Assembly: GCA_028345965.1 (NCBI GenBank)
Contig: JAOMEP010000005.1
Coordinates: 1 to 63,692 of the forward strand
Source: Candidatus Nitrosopelagicus sp.
GTDB taxonomy: Archaea; Thermoproteota; Nitrososphaeria; Nitrososphaerales; Nitrosopumilaceae
Length of the DNA stretch: 63,692 nucleotides
Reading direction: 5' to 3'
A program made the translations under genes and the position numbers. Below the pieces are notes generated by a model, which was not told where the DNA came from, did no database searches, and worked only from the letters and a program-made list of their open reading frames with translations. Positions within the stretch are counted from its first letter, which is position 1. The number at the start of each line of letters is the position of its first letter. Below are positions 37,214 to 45,880 of this stretch, one piece after another.

Positions 37214-37966
37214 ATGAAAATAATTTTTATTGCCGCAGGTTCTTCAACAAGATTAGGAGAAAACACATACAATATTCCAAAAGGTTTGTTAAAAATTAAT
37301 GATAAATCAATTATTGGTAATCAAATTGAATTATTTAAAAAAAAGAATATTGATAATATTGTAATAATTACTGGTCCAAATTCTGACAAGTTTACATTTA
37401 AAAATGTAATATACATTAATGATAAAGATCATAAAAATCATGATGTATTAGGTTCACTAATGGCGGGGGAATCTCAAATGGATGACCAATTAATCACAAC
37501 ATATTCCGATATAATTTTTGATGAAGCAATCTTAGATTCAATAATTAAATTTTCAGGAGAATTTGGAATTGTAGTAGATTTAAACTGGGAAAAAAATTAT
37601 GAGAATAGGAACCAACATCCAAAGAGTGAGGCAGATAATGTTTTAATTAATAATGGAAAAATATTAAAAATTAAAAAAAATATTACGCAGTGCAAAGATA
37701 ATGAAGTTATAGGCGAATTTATAGGAATAATGAAGATATCTGAAAAGGAAATAAAAAATTTTAAAAATGTATTTTCTGAATTAAAAAAATCACATAATGG
37801 AAGATTTCATAATGCGTCATCATTAGAAAAGGCTTACTTAACAGATATGTTACAAGAATTAATTGATTTAGGAGTGAACATATCTCCAATTATCGTAGAC
37901 GGAAAATGGTGTGAAATAGATACACCACAAGATCTTGAAAGAGCTCGAGAAATACTAAATGATTAG
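37214..37966 (+). CDS. Phosphonate/phosphocholine-type CTP nucleotidyltransferase (PntC/LicC-like)
   Basis: GT-A-fold nucleotidyltransferase of 250 residues. The signature IFIAAGSSTRLGENTYNIPK opens the chain, and TTYSDIIFDE carries metal-binding Asp. The segment DLNWEKNYENRNQHPKSEAD is typical of the LicC/PntC group that activates phosphocholine or phosphonates with CTP. The C-terminal KWCEIDTPQDLERA is standard. Last gene of the pepM operon, so it probably makes a CMP-phosphonate donor such as CMP-2-hydroxyethylphosphonate. A sugar-1-phosphate substrate is the alternative. Confidence 0.83.
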   Translation: MKIIFIAAGSSTRLGENTYNIPKGLLKINDKSIIGNQIELFKKKNIDNIVIITGPNSDKFTFKNVIYINDKDHKNHDVLGSLMAGESQMDDQLITTYSDIIFDEAILDSIIKFSGEFGIVVDLNWEKNYENRNQHPKSEADNVLINNGKILKIKKNITQCKDNEVIGEFIGIMKISEKEIKNFKNVFSELKKSHNGRFHNASSLEKAYLTDMLQELIDLGVNISPIIVDGKWCEIDTPQDLERAREILND

Positions 37967-39078
37967 TCTATAAAATGTAACAGTTCATCTGAAAGTTTTT
38001 TTTCAACTTCATTATTTTTACCAATTAAATTATTTTCTTCTTTAGGGTCATTTTCAAGATCATACAATTCTTTAGAATTGTTATGTTCGTTAAGGATTAA
38101 TTTCCATTTTGAATCACGAATAGATTTTGTATTCGGGGTTTTAGGAGGGGCATTTTCATTTAGAGGATTTCCAGTTTCAGAAAATGCAAGTTTTTCAATT
38201 TGTTTTTCACCTTTTATTAGAGGCATTAATGATTCACCATCCAATTTTTCAAAGGAATTATTAATTTGAATGTCTAACATTTCTAGAATTGTTGGCATAA
38301 AATCAATATGTCTTACTTGTGATGAAATTACTTTTGATTTCATATCTGAATTATGAAGGTAAGCAAATGTTTTCAAAGTATAATCATAACAAAATGCACC
38401 ATATGCACGTTCTCCATATTTTTCGCCTATACTAATTCCATGATCAGATAAAATTAGAATTATTGAATTAGAAAGAAATCCTAAATTCTCAATTTTTTTC
38501 ATAACTGATTCTAGATAATTCTCTGCATTATGAAATAATTTTGAGTATCTTTCATAATTTAATTCATGATTATCAAAATATTCATTACTAAAATTATTAA
38601 AAACTTTTAGAACTTCATTACTTATACCAGTATGAATTTTACTGTAATGTAAATATAAGAAAAAATTTTCACCGTTGTCATATCTACTTTTCATCTTATC
38701 TAATAATTCTAAATGCCATTCAACTAAGTTAATTTTTTGTTCATCATGAACATTAAATTCTCTAAAACCAAATTTTGGAATTATTAATTCAGTATGCCCA
38801 TCTGCATACGTATAATAATTTTTTTCAGCTAAATAATCTGCTAATGTCAAAAAATTGTTATTTTTGAATTTATATATATTCCAATAACTGTTTACTCCAG
38901 TTCTATTACCATAACATCCAGAAAGAACTGCATGCATTGCAGCAGTAGTATATGGGGCATACGTAATTGATTGGTTAAACTGTATGATATTAGGTGTTAA
39001 TTTTTTAAAAATGGGAGATTTTTCAGCAAAATCTAATCTACCGCCATCAATTAGAATAATTATCACATTTTTTTTCAT
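37963..39078 (-). CDS. Sulfatase-fold hydrolase/transferase (alkaline phosphatase superfamily)
   Basis: 371-residue soluble enzyme. Metal residues sit in IIILIDGGRLDF near the start and ILILSDHGISIGEKYGERAY in the second half. The nucleophile position in APYTTAAMHAVLSG is Thr, not the Cys/Ser of sulfatases that mature to formylglycine, so a phosphodiester or phosphonate transfer/hydrolysis is more likely than sulfate ester hydrolysis. The C-terminal KELYDLENDPKEENNL is typical of the superfamily. No signal peptide is seen. Convergent with the nucleotidyltransferase. Confidence 0.87.
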   Translation of the reverse strand: MKKNVIIILIDGGRLDFAEKSPIFKKLTPNIIQFNQSITYAPYTTAAMHAVLSGCYGNRTGVNSYWNIYKFKNNNFLTLADYLAEKNYYTYADGHTELIIPKFGFREFNVHDEQKINLVEWHLELLDKMKSRYDNGENFFLYLHYSKIHTGISNEVLKVFNNFSNEYFDNHELNYERYSKLFHNAENYLESVMKKIENLGFLSNSIILILSDHGISIGEKYGERAYGAFCYDYTLKTFAYLHNSDMKSKVISSQVRHIDFMPTILEMLDIQINNSFEKLDGESLMPLIKGEKQIEKLAFSETGNPLNENAPPKTPNTKSIRDSKWKLILNEHNNSKELYDLENDPKEENNLIGKNNEVEKKLSDELLHFID

Positions 39079-39109
39079 AGATTTGAAAATGATTTTCTAT
39101 TTATCAATA

Positions 39110-39134
39110 TTGCCATCAATAAAATTGATGGCAA
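39110..39134. promoter_or_regulatory. Perfect 11-bp inverted repeat, candidate operator
   Basis: TTGCCATCAAT and ATTGATGGCAA flank a three-base AAA spacer, with no mismatch. It sits in the 87-base gap between the divergent sulfatase (start 39078) and dioxygenase (start 39166) genes. It lies just before an ATATTTTTAA promoter-like element located about 25 bases upstream of the dioxygenase ATG. That position suits a repressor or activator site better than a terminator, because no gene is ending there. Confidence 0.55.
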
Positions 39135-39165
39135 GATATTTTTAACTCAAATCAAAAAGATATCT

Positions 39166-39939
39166 ATGAAGGATTTAACTTCTGAAGAAATTGAAGAATT
39201 TAATAAAAATGGATTTTTAGTGAAAGAAAAATTTTTTGATGAAGATGAAATTTTAGAAATTAGAAAGTGGATTTATGAATATAGTGAGAAAAAACCAGAA
39301 GATTGGAAAGAAGGACAAGAAATGGGATATTATGAAACTAGCAAAAATAGTGGAGATAGAATTTTAACACGATTAGAGAATTTTGTAGACTACAATGAAA
39401 ATTTTCATAATTTAGTATATTCTAAAAAAATTATGAACTGTGTGGAAATCTTATTGGGTGAAAAATGTGTATTCTTTAAAGAGAAAATTAACTTTAAGAA
39501 TCCAGGAGGAGCAGGTTTTAAACCACACCAGGATATAATTTCAAGATGGGACGACTATGCTCCTGATTTCATGAATGTCCTAATTGCTACAGATAAAGGA
39601 ACAATTGAAAATGGGTGTTTGGAAGTTGCAGCAGGTTTTCATAACAAAGGATTTCTAGGTCCTTACGATGCGCCAATTCCGGAAGAACGGTTGAAGGAAA
39701 TGACTTTTGAACCATTGAAACATTTCTTAGGCGACGTTGTATTTTTTAATGGTTTTACTCCGCACCAATCAAAAGAAAATAAATCAAATAGTCCACGAAC
39801 AAATCTTTATCTTACTTACAATAAGCTTTCTGATGGAGATCATAGAGAGAAATATTTTGAAAGAAAACGGAAAGAATTACCTCCAGATAATGAACGAGGA
39901 GAAAACTTCAAAGATAGTCCATTGCATGAATACAAATAA
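39166..39939 (+). CDS. PhyH-family 2-oxoglutarate/Fe(II) dioxygenase
   Basis: 257-residue phytanoyl-CoA dioxygenase-type protein. The facial triad is HQD in GFKPHQDIISRWDD near residue 119 and the distal His in FNGFTPHQSKENKSN, with the 2-oxoglutarate Arg in SPRTNLYLTYN. Close relatives hydroxylate small molecules, including 2-aminoethylphosphonate (PhnY*). Given PEP mutase 3 kb away, hydroxylation of a phosphonate headgroup is a reasonable inference, though a sugar or lipid is possible. Confidence 0.87.
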   Translation: MKDLTSEEIEEFNKNGFLVKEKFFDEDEILEIRKWIYEYSEKKPEDWKEGQEMGYYETSKNSGDRILTRLENFVDYNENFHNLVYSKKIMNCVEILLGEKCVFFKEKINFKNPGGAGFKPHQDIISRWDDYAPDFMNVLIATDKGTIENGCLEVAAGFHNKGFLGPYDAPIPEERLKEMTFEPLKHFLGDVVFFNGFTPHQSKENKSNSPRTNLYLTYNKLSDGDHREKYFERKRKELPPDNERGENFKDSPLHEYK

Positions 39940-39946
39940 TTTTGAT

Positions 39947-41293
39947 TCAAATATAGCCTAATTTTTTTAGTTCGTTTGAAATTTTTAGATCATCATCTGT
40001 GGTTTTATCCTCAGTATCACTAAAATCTGATTCAGGAAAACCTGAGAGTGTCATTTCAAAATTTTTAACAATATCTGGAAATTTGTAATTTATGTTATCA
40101 TTTTCAAAAGTATCGTTGATTAAATCAAAAAGATGAACATTTTGAGTTGGAATTCGTGCATGTCTAAAATATTTATATTTTGAGGTTCGAATTCCAACGC
40201 AATCATTTTCAGAAATTTTTTGATGTGGCATTGTGTGTATGTAAATTGGATTTTCAGGAAAAATTCTTCCATTTATCAAAGGCAACAAACTGACACCGTC
40301 AAATTTTGTATTTGACTCCAATTCTAAAATATTTAATATAGTTGGAAAAATATCCACTGCTCCTACCTGTTGAGTAATGATTTTTTTATTAATTTTTGGA
40401 CCATTTATTAACAAAGGTATTTTGATATTCTCATCAAATAAAGAGAGCGTAAAATGTGGTAAACGAGAACGTTTTTCATAATGTGTTAAATTTCTATTTG
40501 CATTTGCTATTCTTACTGCAGCAATACTTTTTCTTAATTTAGATAAAGATTTTCCTCCAATATTTTGAGCAGATTTGGGCAATAGTTTTTTCCCAATTTC
40601 TTTTCCAGTTGTCAAAGGAGGTTCAAATGATACACAATCTTTTTCATCTATAGGTATTTTTTCACCATGATCTGCAGTAATAATTACAATAGTATTTGTA
40701 AGATCAATTTTTTCTAAAATTTTTCCTATCCAATAATCTATGGAAGAGACAATCTTTTCATATTTTGTTGAACCAAATTTTTCAGTATCAAAATTTTCTA
40801 AACCTGTAGGCATAGATCCTTCTCTAATTGCATGAAGATCAAATATATGTAAAAAATAAAACCATGGTTCGCTAAGATTTTTGGAATTTAGAAGTTTTAA
40901 TATTTGAGAACCCGTCTTTTCTAAAGGAATTGTAGGTGGTCCAGGATCATATGTTGGATCCTCATTTTCACATAATTTGATTAAAGATTGAAATGAAGTT
41001 AGATTCGGTAAAAAACCGTAGAAATGATAATTATTTTGAATTAATGTTGAAACTAAATTCTCTTTTTTTAATTTAATTCTTAATTCTCTTGTTCCGATAG
41101 AATTGGGAAATAATCCGTTAATTATGGTATTTAATGATACAATAGTTCCATCTGCAGAACTAATTGCTTGTGAAAAATATGTTCCATTTTTCACCAGAGA
41201 ATCAATATTTGGAGTAATAGATGTTTTTTCAGCATTTTGAAATTGATCACTTCGAAGTGAATCAATTACCAATAACAGGATATTTGGTTTCAT
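39947..41293 (-). CDS. Sulfatase-fold hydrolase/transferase
   Basis: 448-residue member of the alkaline phosphatase superfamily. LLVIDSLRSDQF near residue 6 and IIITADHGEKIP near 210 hold metal ligands, and SSADGTIVSLNTIINGLFP places Thr at the nucleophile position. A C-terminal YKYFRHARIP and HLFDLINDT follow the sulfatase pattern. No signal peptide or membrane segment. Convergent with the dioxygenase. Its Thr nucleophile parallels the enzyme at 37963. Confidence 0.87.
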   Translation of the reverse strand: MKPNILLLVIDSLRSDQFQNAEKTSITPNIDSLVKNGTYFSQAISSADGTIVSLNTIINGLFPNSIGTRELRIKLKKENLVSTLIQNNYHFYGFLPNLTSFQSLIKLCENEDPTYDPGPPTIPLEKTGSQILKLLNSKNLSEPWFYFLHIFDLHAIREGSMPTGLENFDTEKFGSTKYEKIVSSIDYWIGKILEKIDLTNTIVIITADHGEKIPIDEKDCVSFEPPLTTGKEIGKKLLPKSAQNIGGKSLSKLRKSIAAVRIANANRNLTHYEKRSRLPHFTLSLFDENIKIPLLINGPKINKKIITQQVGAVDIFPTILNILELESNTKFDGVSLLPLINGRIFPENPIYIHTMPHQKISENDCVGIRTSKYKYFRHARIPTQNVHLFDLINDTFENDNINYKFPDIVKNFEMTLSGFPESDFSDTEDKTTDDDLKISNELKKLGYI

Positions 41294-41350
41294 GAGAGTA
41301 TTTTTATTTATTTATATTAAATTGATTCTATTGTTTTGATATTTCTATCA

Positions 41351-41683
41351 CTAAAAGAAGATATTTTTGAAAAAATTAATTATAATTTTAATAAGATCGA
41401 AGTTACCTGAAGTATCCGATATTTTTTGATATGATTTTACAGTAGCATCACTGTTCAGAAATAAAATGTAAATCGCGCCTTTATCTTTTCCTCCATCATC
41501 ATCTTCAGAAGCTCCTACTGCAAGATCAATTATTCCATCTCCATCAAAATCACCTATTCCAATTATTTCATTTCCAAAAGTATCATAATCATCTAATTCA
41601 GGAAATGAACTAGAAAAAGCGTTGTGATTAATTAATGAAAAAACAATTAAAAAAATTGTTAATGTAAAAATTATTAATTTCAT
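41351..41683 (-). pseudogene. Truncated FG-GAP/integrin-alpha-like repeat protein
   Basis: The first 24 residues form a signal peptide. They are followed by a calcium-binding FG-GAP blade (GIGDFDGDGIIDLAVGASED, then AIYILFLNSDATVKSYQKIS). The homology ends abruptly at SDTSGNF, and the last 17 residues are AT-rich read-through (Ile, Asn, Phe, Lys). Family members carry several such blades to close a beta-propeller, so one blade alone should not fold. No remaining blades exist in the 57 bases before the next gene. A 3' deletion relic is the best reading. Confidence 0.75.
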
Positions 41684-41695
41684 ATAATCAAATTA

Positions 41696-42334
41696 CTAAC
41701 TAATATTTCGAATTAATTGAAACGCTTCTGCTTTCTTCAATCCTGATTGTATTCCTCTGTATACAGCTAAATTTTCAATTGCCTCAATAGATCTTGCATG
41801 AGGAAATTTTCTTATTTCTGATTTATAATTTTTAAATGCTCGAATTTTATAAGAAAACTCCTTTGTTATGTCTTCAAAATAATTTGCTAAAAATGGGTCT
41901 TTAACAAAACCAGGCAATTCATAAGAAAAAACCTGTTTAATTTCAGTAGAATTTGGTCTGGTAGCGACTAATGTTGAATTGAATGTAATTTCATGATCCA
42001 TGTTAAGATCATTTTTTGGAGAAGTAAAAACAATTTTAGGTTTATATTTTTCGATAACTCTTTCAATTTCTTTATTTATCTGTAATTGTGAAACTGAATC
42101 AAGTTTCATATCTTGAAATTTTAGAAATTCAATATTTGATATTCCTAAAATTTTAGATGATTTTTTACATGATTCTTTTCTAACATCAATCATTTTTGGA
42201 TCTTTATATTGTGCTGATGCTCCATCGGTCATAACAACTAATGAAATTTTATTTTTTTTAGATAGTTTTTTAATGGTTCCTCCCATTCCTAAAACCTCAT
42301 CATCTGGATGAGGAGCTATAACTAAAACATTCAT
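41696..42334 (-). CDS. PIG-L/LmbE-family deacetylase
   Basis: Zinc enzyme that removes N-acetyl groups from amino sugars. The metal motif PHPDDEVLGMGGT is near residue 8, and the third ligand is in NDLNMDHEITFNST near residue 108. At 212 residues it is a standard single-domain member. It would act on a GlcNAc-type residue of the polymer or of a lipid-linked intermediate. Confidence 0.93.
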   Translation of the reverse strand: MNVLVIAPHPDDEVLGMGGTIKKLSKKNKISLVVMTDGASAQYKDPKMIDVRKESCKKSSKILGISNIEFLKFQDMKLDSVSQLQINKEIERVIEKYKPKIVFTSPKNDLNMDHEITFNSTLVATRPNSTEIKQVFSYELPGFVKDPFLANYFEDITKEFSYKIRAFKNYKSEIRKFPHARSIEAIENLAVYRGIQSGLKKAEAFQLIRNIS

Positions 42335-42418
42335 TATTTAAAAACTAAATTAATCAATATTAAATTATAACTATTCAAAGTTCTCATATCTATTGTTATT
42401 TCAAATTATAATACAAAA

Positions 42419-43594
42419 TTACACATTTTTCCAATAGAGTCTATTTCCAATCAAAATTAGTAACAATCTAATCTTAATTTGAAAAACTGAGGAATTTTTA
42501 CGTATTTTTGGATATTTTTTATGGATCTCATTAAAAAAATCATCCCACCATAAAGCATTTTTTTCTGGGTCTGAAATCTCCCTTGCAAAATTGTATTCTT
42601 TGTTTAGTAATTCTTCTCTAAATTCTTCATTTAAGACAATTTTATCAATAGTTTCAGCAATAATTTTTGGGTCATTTGAAGTTGGTATCATGGGTGAAAT
42701 CAATTCTTTACCATTTGCTAAAATTTTCATTTCAGGATTTGTATATTGTATTACTGGTTTTTTACAAATTATACCTTCTAATTCAATTAATGCGTAAGTT
42801 CCAATTCTCATATTTCCTAATACTGCATCTGCATGGTTATAATAACGACTCATATCCTCACGTTTAATCATTGGAACTAATTTAACTTGAGATGGTTTTG
42901 TTTTAATTAATTCTTTTTTTATTTCCAATTCTTCATTTGTAGATACATCATACCATTCAACCTGAATTATTTCAAAATCTGATTTACATAATGGTAATGC
43001 TTTCCAAATTAGATCTGTTCCTTTTGGCCTTCCCATTCTTTGTGGACTAAAAAAAGTGAATTTTTTCTTTTCTAACTCCAAAGGTTTAAGATCTGGTTTA
43101 AAAATCTCTTGATTTACTGGAATCATGTCCATTTTAATTCCATGGCTTGTATATTTTTTTAAATGTTCGAAGACCCATGTATACGCTAAATGCGCTATTG
43201 CATTTTGAAAAGTTTTTTTGTAAAAAAATCGTTCAAGAAAATTTAATCTATGTAGTGGTTCGTTAAACCATTCTTCTTTTGAATTTTTTATAAATCTTGG
43301 TGCATCTATATCTCGTCCAACATAGAATGTGATATAATTCAAATCTGCTAAGTATGCAATTCTTTCTCCTGTACCCATTGTAATACAAACATCATATTCA
43401 TCTGCTATTTCATCAATTTTTTTTACATGATCATTTATTTTATAATTTGAAAATGTTTCAACATCATTTTCATATGTATAATTTCCTGCGCCATCTTTGA
43501 AAAAATTTATTATATGAATTTCAGACTTAGTATACTTACTAATTGTGTGTATTATGTTACCCACGTCTCCTATAGCCAAAACTTTGATTACCAT
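42419..43594 (-). CDS. GT-B-type glycosyltransferase
   Basis: 391-residue protein with the two-domain GT-B pattern. The first strand is VIKVLAIGDVGNIIHTIS, a donor-domain strand FTFFSPQRMGRPKGTDLIWK follows the linker, and GTYALIELEGIICKKPVIQY occupies the E-x7-E region (ALIELEGI). It is more diverged from the other GT4 enzymes here. Start ATG at 43594. Confidence 0.85.
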   Translation of the reverse strand: MVIKVLAIGDVGNIIHTISKYTKSEIHIINFFKDGAGNYTYENDVETFSNYKINDHVKKIDEIADEYDVCITMGTGERIAYLADLNYITFYVGRDIDAPRFIKNSKEEWFNEPLHRLNFLERFFYKKTFQNAIAHLAYTWVFEHLKKYTSHGIKMDMIPVNQEIFKPDLKPLELEKKKFTFFSPQRMGRPKGTDLIWKALPLCKSDFEIIQVEWYDVSTNEELEIKKELIKTKPSQVKLVPMIKREDMSRYYNHADAVLGNMRIGTYALIELEGIICKKPVIQYTNPEMKILANGKELISPMIPTSNDPKIIAETIDKIVLNEEFREELLNKEYNFAREISDPEKNALWWDDFFNEIHKKYPKIRKNSSVFQIKIRLLLILIGNRLYWKNV

Positions 43595-43755
43595 TCAGCC
43601 TTTTTAGAAAATTCCCACTAATTATCATTTTTATACATTCATTCATCATATTATTCAAAAATTTCAGAAATCTAGAATTTGATGTCATAAAATTTTACAT
43701 TTTTACGAGATATTTGTAGTGAAATTGATATATTGTAAGAAATTTTTCATTAATT

Positions 43756-44256
43756 ATGCGTAAAAATAGCGTTTCTTTTCGTGTATGGTTTTACTTTAGA
43801 ATGGGGTGGTCCACCTATTTCGCGTTTATCTTGGCCGCCATCAATACTTTAACAGTAACATATTTTCTAGCAATTGACAATTATCCATCATTAAAATTAA
43901 TTTTTCCATCATTTGAAGTATATGTAATTGTAATTGTAACTATTGGTATACCACTTTTAGTGGCTATTGGGTATGCACATTTTAAACGAACACAAGCTTT
44001 CAAATCTGAAATTGATGTACAAATTGAAAGTAATCCTTACCAAAGAAGAAATACAGTAAATAATGAAATTAATCTTCGTGTTAATTTACAATTAATGAAA
44101 TTGATTACAAAATTAATGAATGATGAAAAACTTGAAGTTAAGGAATATGAAAATTTAAAAGAATTAATTTCTACATATGAACAATTTACTAAAAATCGTA
44201 CTTTTGTCAATGATTCTGATATAGATTTTATTAAAAAAGAAATTCAAGAAAAATAA
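43756..44256 (+). CDS. Hypothetical membrane protein with two transmembrane segments
   Basis: 166 residues: a basic N-terminus (MRKNSVSFRVWFYFRMG), hydrophobic helices at about 19-40 and 55-73, then a charged cytoplasmic-type tail with a helical, coiled-coil-like region of about 80 residues. Family not recognised. It has its own leader, an isolated forward orientation and more balanced codon use than its neighbours, which suggests it may be a native gene caught inside the island. It ends seven bases before the convergent GT39 gene. Confidence 0.75.
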   Translation: MRKNSVSFRVWFYFRMGWSTYFAFILAAINTLTVTYFLAIDNYPSLKLIFPSFEVYVIVIVTIGIPLLVAIGYAHFKRTQAFKSEIDVQIESNPYQRRNTVNNEINLRVNLQLMKLITKLMNDEKLEVKEYENLKELISTYEQFTKNRTFVNDSDIDFIKKEIQEK

Positions 44257-44262
44257 GAACTT

Positions 44263-45879
44263 TCAATCAGATAAATTATTGAATTTATCATAATTAATTT
44301 CAAAAACTTTTATTTTTAATTCTTTAAATCCATATTCGTTAGAATCAAATATTTTTTCTAAATAGGTATATTTTGCATGATTGTGATATAGCCTATCTGT
44401 AATTGGATGAACAACTCCTTCTATCTCATTACTAATAATATATTTCAGATTATAATCTTCTCCATTTGTGATAAATTCCTCTATTGTTTCTCCATTAGGC
44501 GCATCAGTCTCTTCAAATGTTGTATCTACTGAATCAAGAATAGCTGAATTAATTTCATAGTCTTTAAACGAATTAGAAATTAAAAGATATTGCAAATAAT
44601 CTAAACTTCCAACATAATCTCTCAAAGTTGCACCTTCATCAAAATTCTCTAAGGCATATTTTGAAAATTCTAACTTTTCACTTTCTAATTGTGAATTAGG
44701 AATATATCCAATAATTACTATTATTGAGAGTATAATTGCAGTGATTACTATTCCTGTAAGAAAAATATCCTTCTGTTTTCTTGAAAATGTGAATGTACTA
44801 AGACCATATTCTACTACTCTCTGTATTGGAATTACAGAGAAAATAATCAAAAAAGGCAATAAGTACATAACAAATCTTCTATCTCCAACAATTGCCATTG
44901 TAAAACTTATCATAACTCCTGAAGTAATGAGAAATATCCAATTAGATTTAATGAAATTCTTATTTTGATCAACAGCACGAAACGAAAAAAGAATCCCAAA
45001 TGGAATCATTATGAACAAATAAGGAAAACATAGACTCCATGTTACAGAAAGTGTATTGTACCATCCAGTTAAAATATACACATTGAGGAATGAAATTATT
45101 CCATTCTCTTCTACATAATCAAAAACAGAAATTTTTTTGTCGTTTTCAATTGCAGCTAACATAGATTCTAGGTCTCCTGCCCATACAGTATCTTTGTACA
45201 CTGAATAAAATGGATCACCAAATTCATTATACCGTTCAGACAGAACTGGAGATATAACTAGAAAAAATATTCCTACCCCTATTCCATAATTGATAATAAA
45301 TTTCCATGATTTTTTTTGAGTTATAAAATAAATTATTGATATTGCAATGATGACCCAAACACCATTAATTCTTATCCAATATGCAATTCCTGCAAGAATT
45401 GATGAGATAAAAAATAATCGTGTATTTTGATTTAAAATGAAATAGAATGAACCTACTACAGCTAAAATAAAAATAGGTTCAGTTAATCCTAATGTCGAAT
45501 TATAATTAAGGTGTGGTTCAAACGCAAAGAGGCTAGCGGCGAATAATGAATATCTTTCATCAAAAAATTTCCTACCGACTAAATATATTACTGGTATTGT
45601 AGATAGTCCAATTACAATACTAAGTGTTTTAATTGTGATTGAATAATCAAGAAGACTTTCTGAATCAATAAATCCAAAAAATATTGAGGTAAACATTGAC
45701 CACCCCATACCTCTGTGAGATGATTGTGAGAAATCACCATTAGCATGTGCTATCGCAAAAAGAGTATAATCAAGATTATCGGAATTTACAGGAATTGAAA
45801 AATCAGAAACAAGTAACTTAAAACCAAATGAAACAAGTGTAATTAATATTAGAAATAAAATAACTGACTTGGTTTTCAT
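44263..45879 (-). CDS. GT39-type (ArnT/PMT-like) membrane glycosyltransferase
   Basis: Polytopic enzyme using a polyprenyl-phosphate sugar as donor outside the membrane. SVILFLILITLVSFGFKLLV is the first helix. The acidic catalytic loop holds SDFSIPVNSDNLDY. More than ten hydrophobic segments follow and a soluble C-terminal region (from about 440) closes the chain. The ATG at 45879 is chosen so that the gene just follows the GT2 gene; an upstream ATG at 45897 would overlap it. The adjacent dolichol-phosphate sugar synthase-type GT2 can supply its donor. Confidence 0.87.
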   Translation of the reverse strand: MKTKSVILFLILITLVSFGFKLLVSDFSIPVNSDNLDYTLFAIAHANGDFSQSSHRGMGWSMFTSIFFGFIDSESLLDYSITIKTLSIVIGLSTIPVIYLVGRKFFDERYSLFAASLFAFEPHLNYNSTLGLTEPIFILAVVGSFYFILNQNTRLFFISSILAGIAYWIRINGVWVIIAISIIYFITQKKSWKFIINYGIGVGIFFLVISPVLSERYNEFGDPFYSVYKDTVWAGDLESMLAAIENDKKISVFDYVEENGIISFLNVYILTGWYNTLSVTWSLCFPYLFIMIPFGILFSFRAVDQNKNFIKSNWIFLITSGVMISFTMAIVGDRRFVMYLLPFLIIFSVIPIQRVVEYGLSTFTFSRKQKDIFLTGIVITAIILSIIVIIGYIPNSQLESEKLEFSKYALENFDEGATLRDYVGSLDYLQYLLISNSFKDYEINSAILDSVDTTFEETDAPNGETIEEFITNGEDYNLKYIISNEIEGVVHPITDRLYHNHAKYTYLEKIFDSNEYGFKELKIKVFEINYDKFNNLSD

Positions 45880-45880
45880 T

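Noticed and set aside
39110-39134. Intrinsic terminator
   Set aside because: The hairpin lies between two divergent starts; no gene ends there, and archaeal termination does not need a hairpin.
34293-39939. Methylphosphonate synthase gene (mpnS)
   Set aside because: No cupin/2-His-1-Glu protein of suitable length is encoded; the only oxygenase is PhyH-type.
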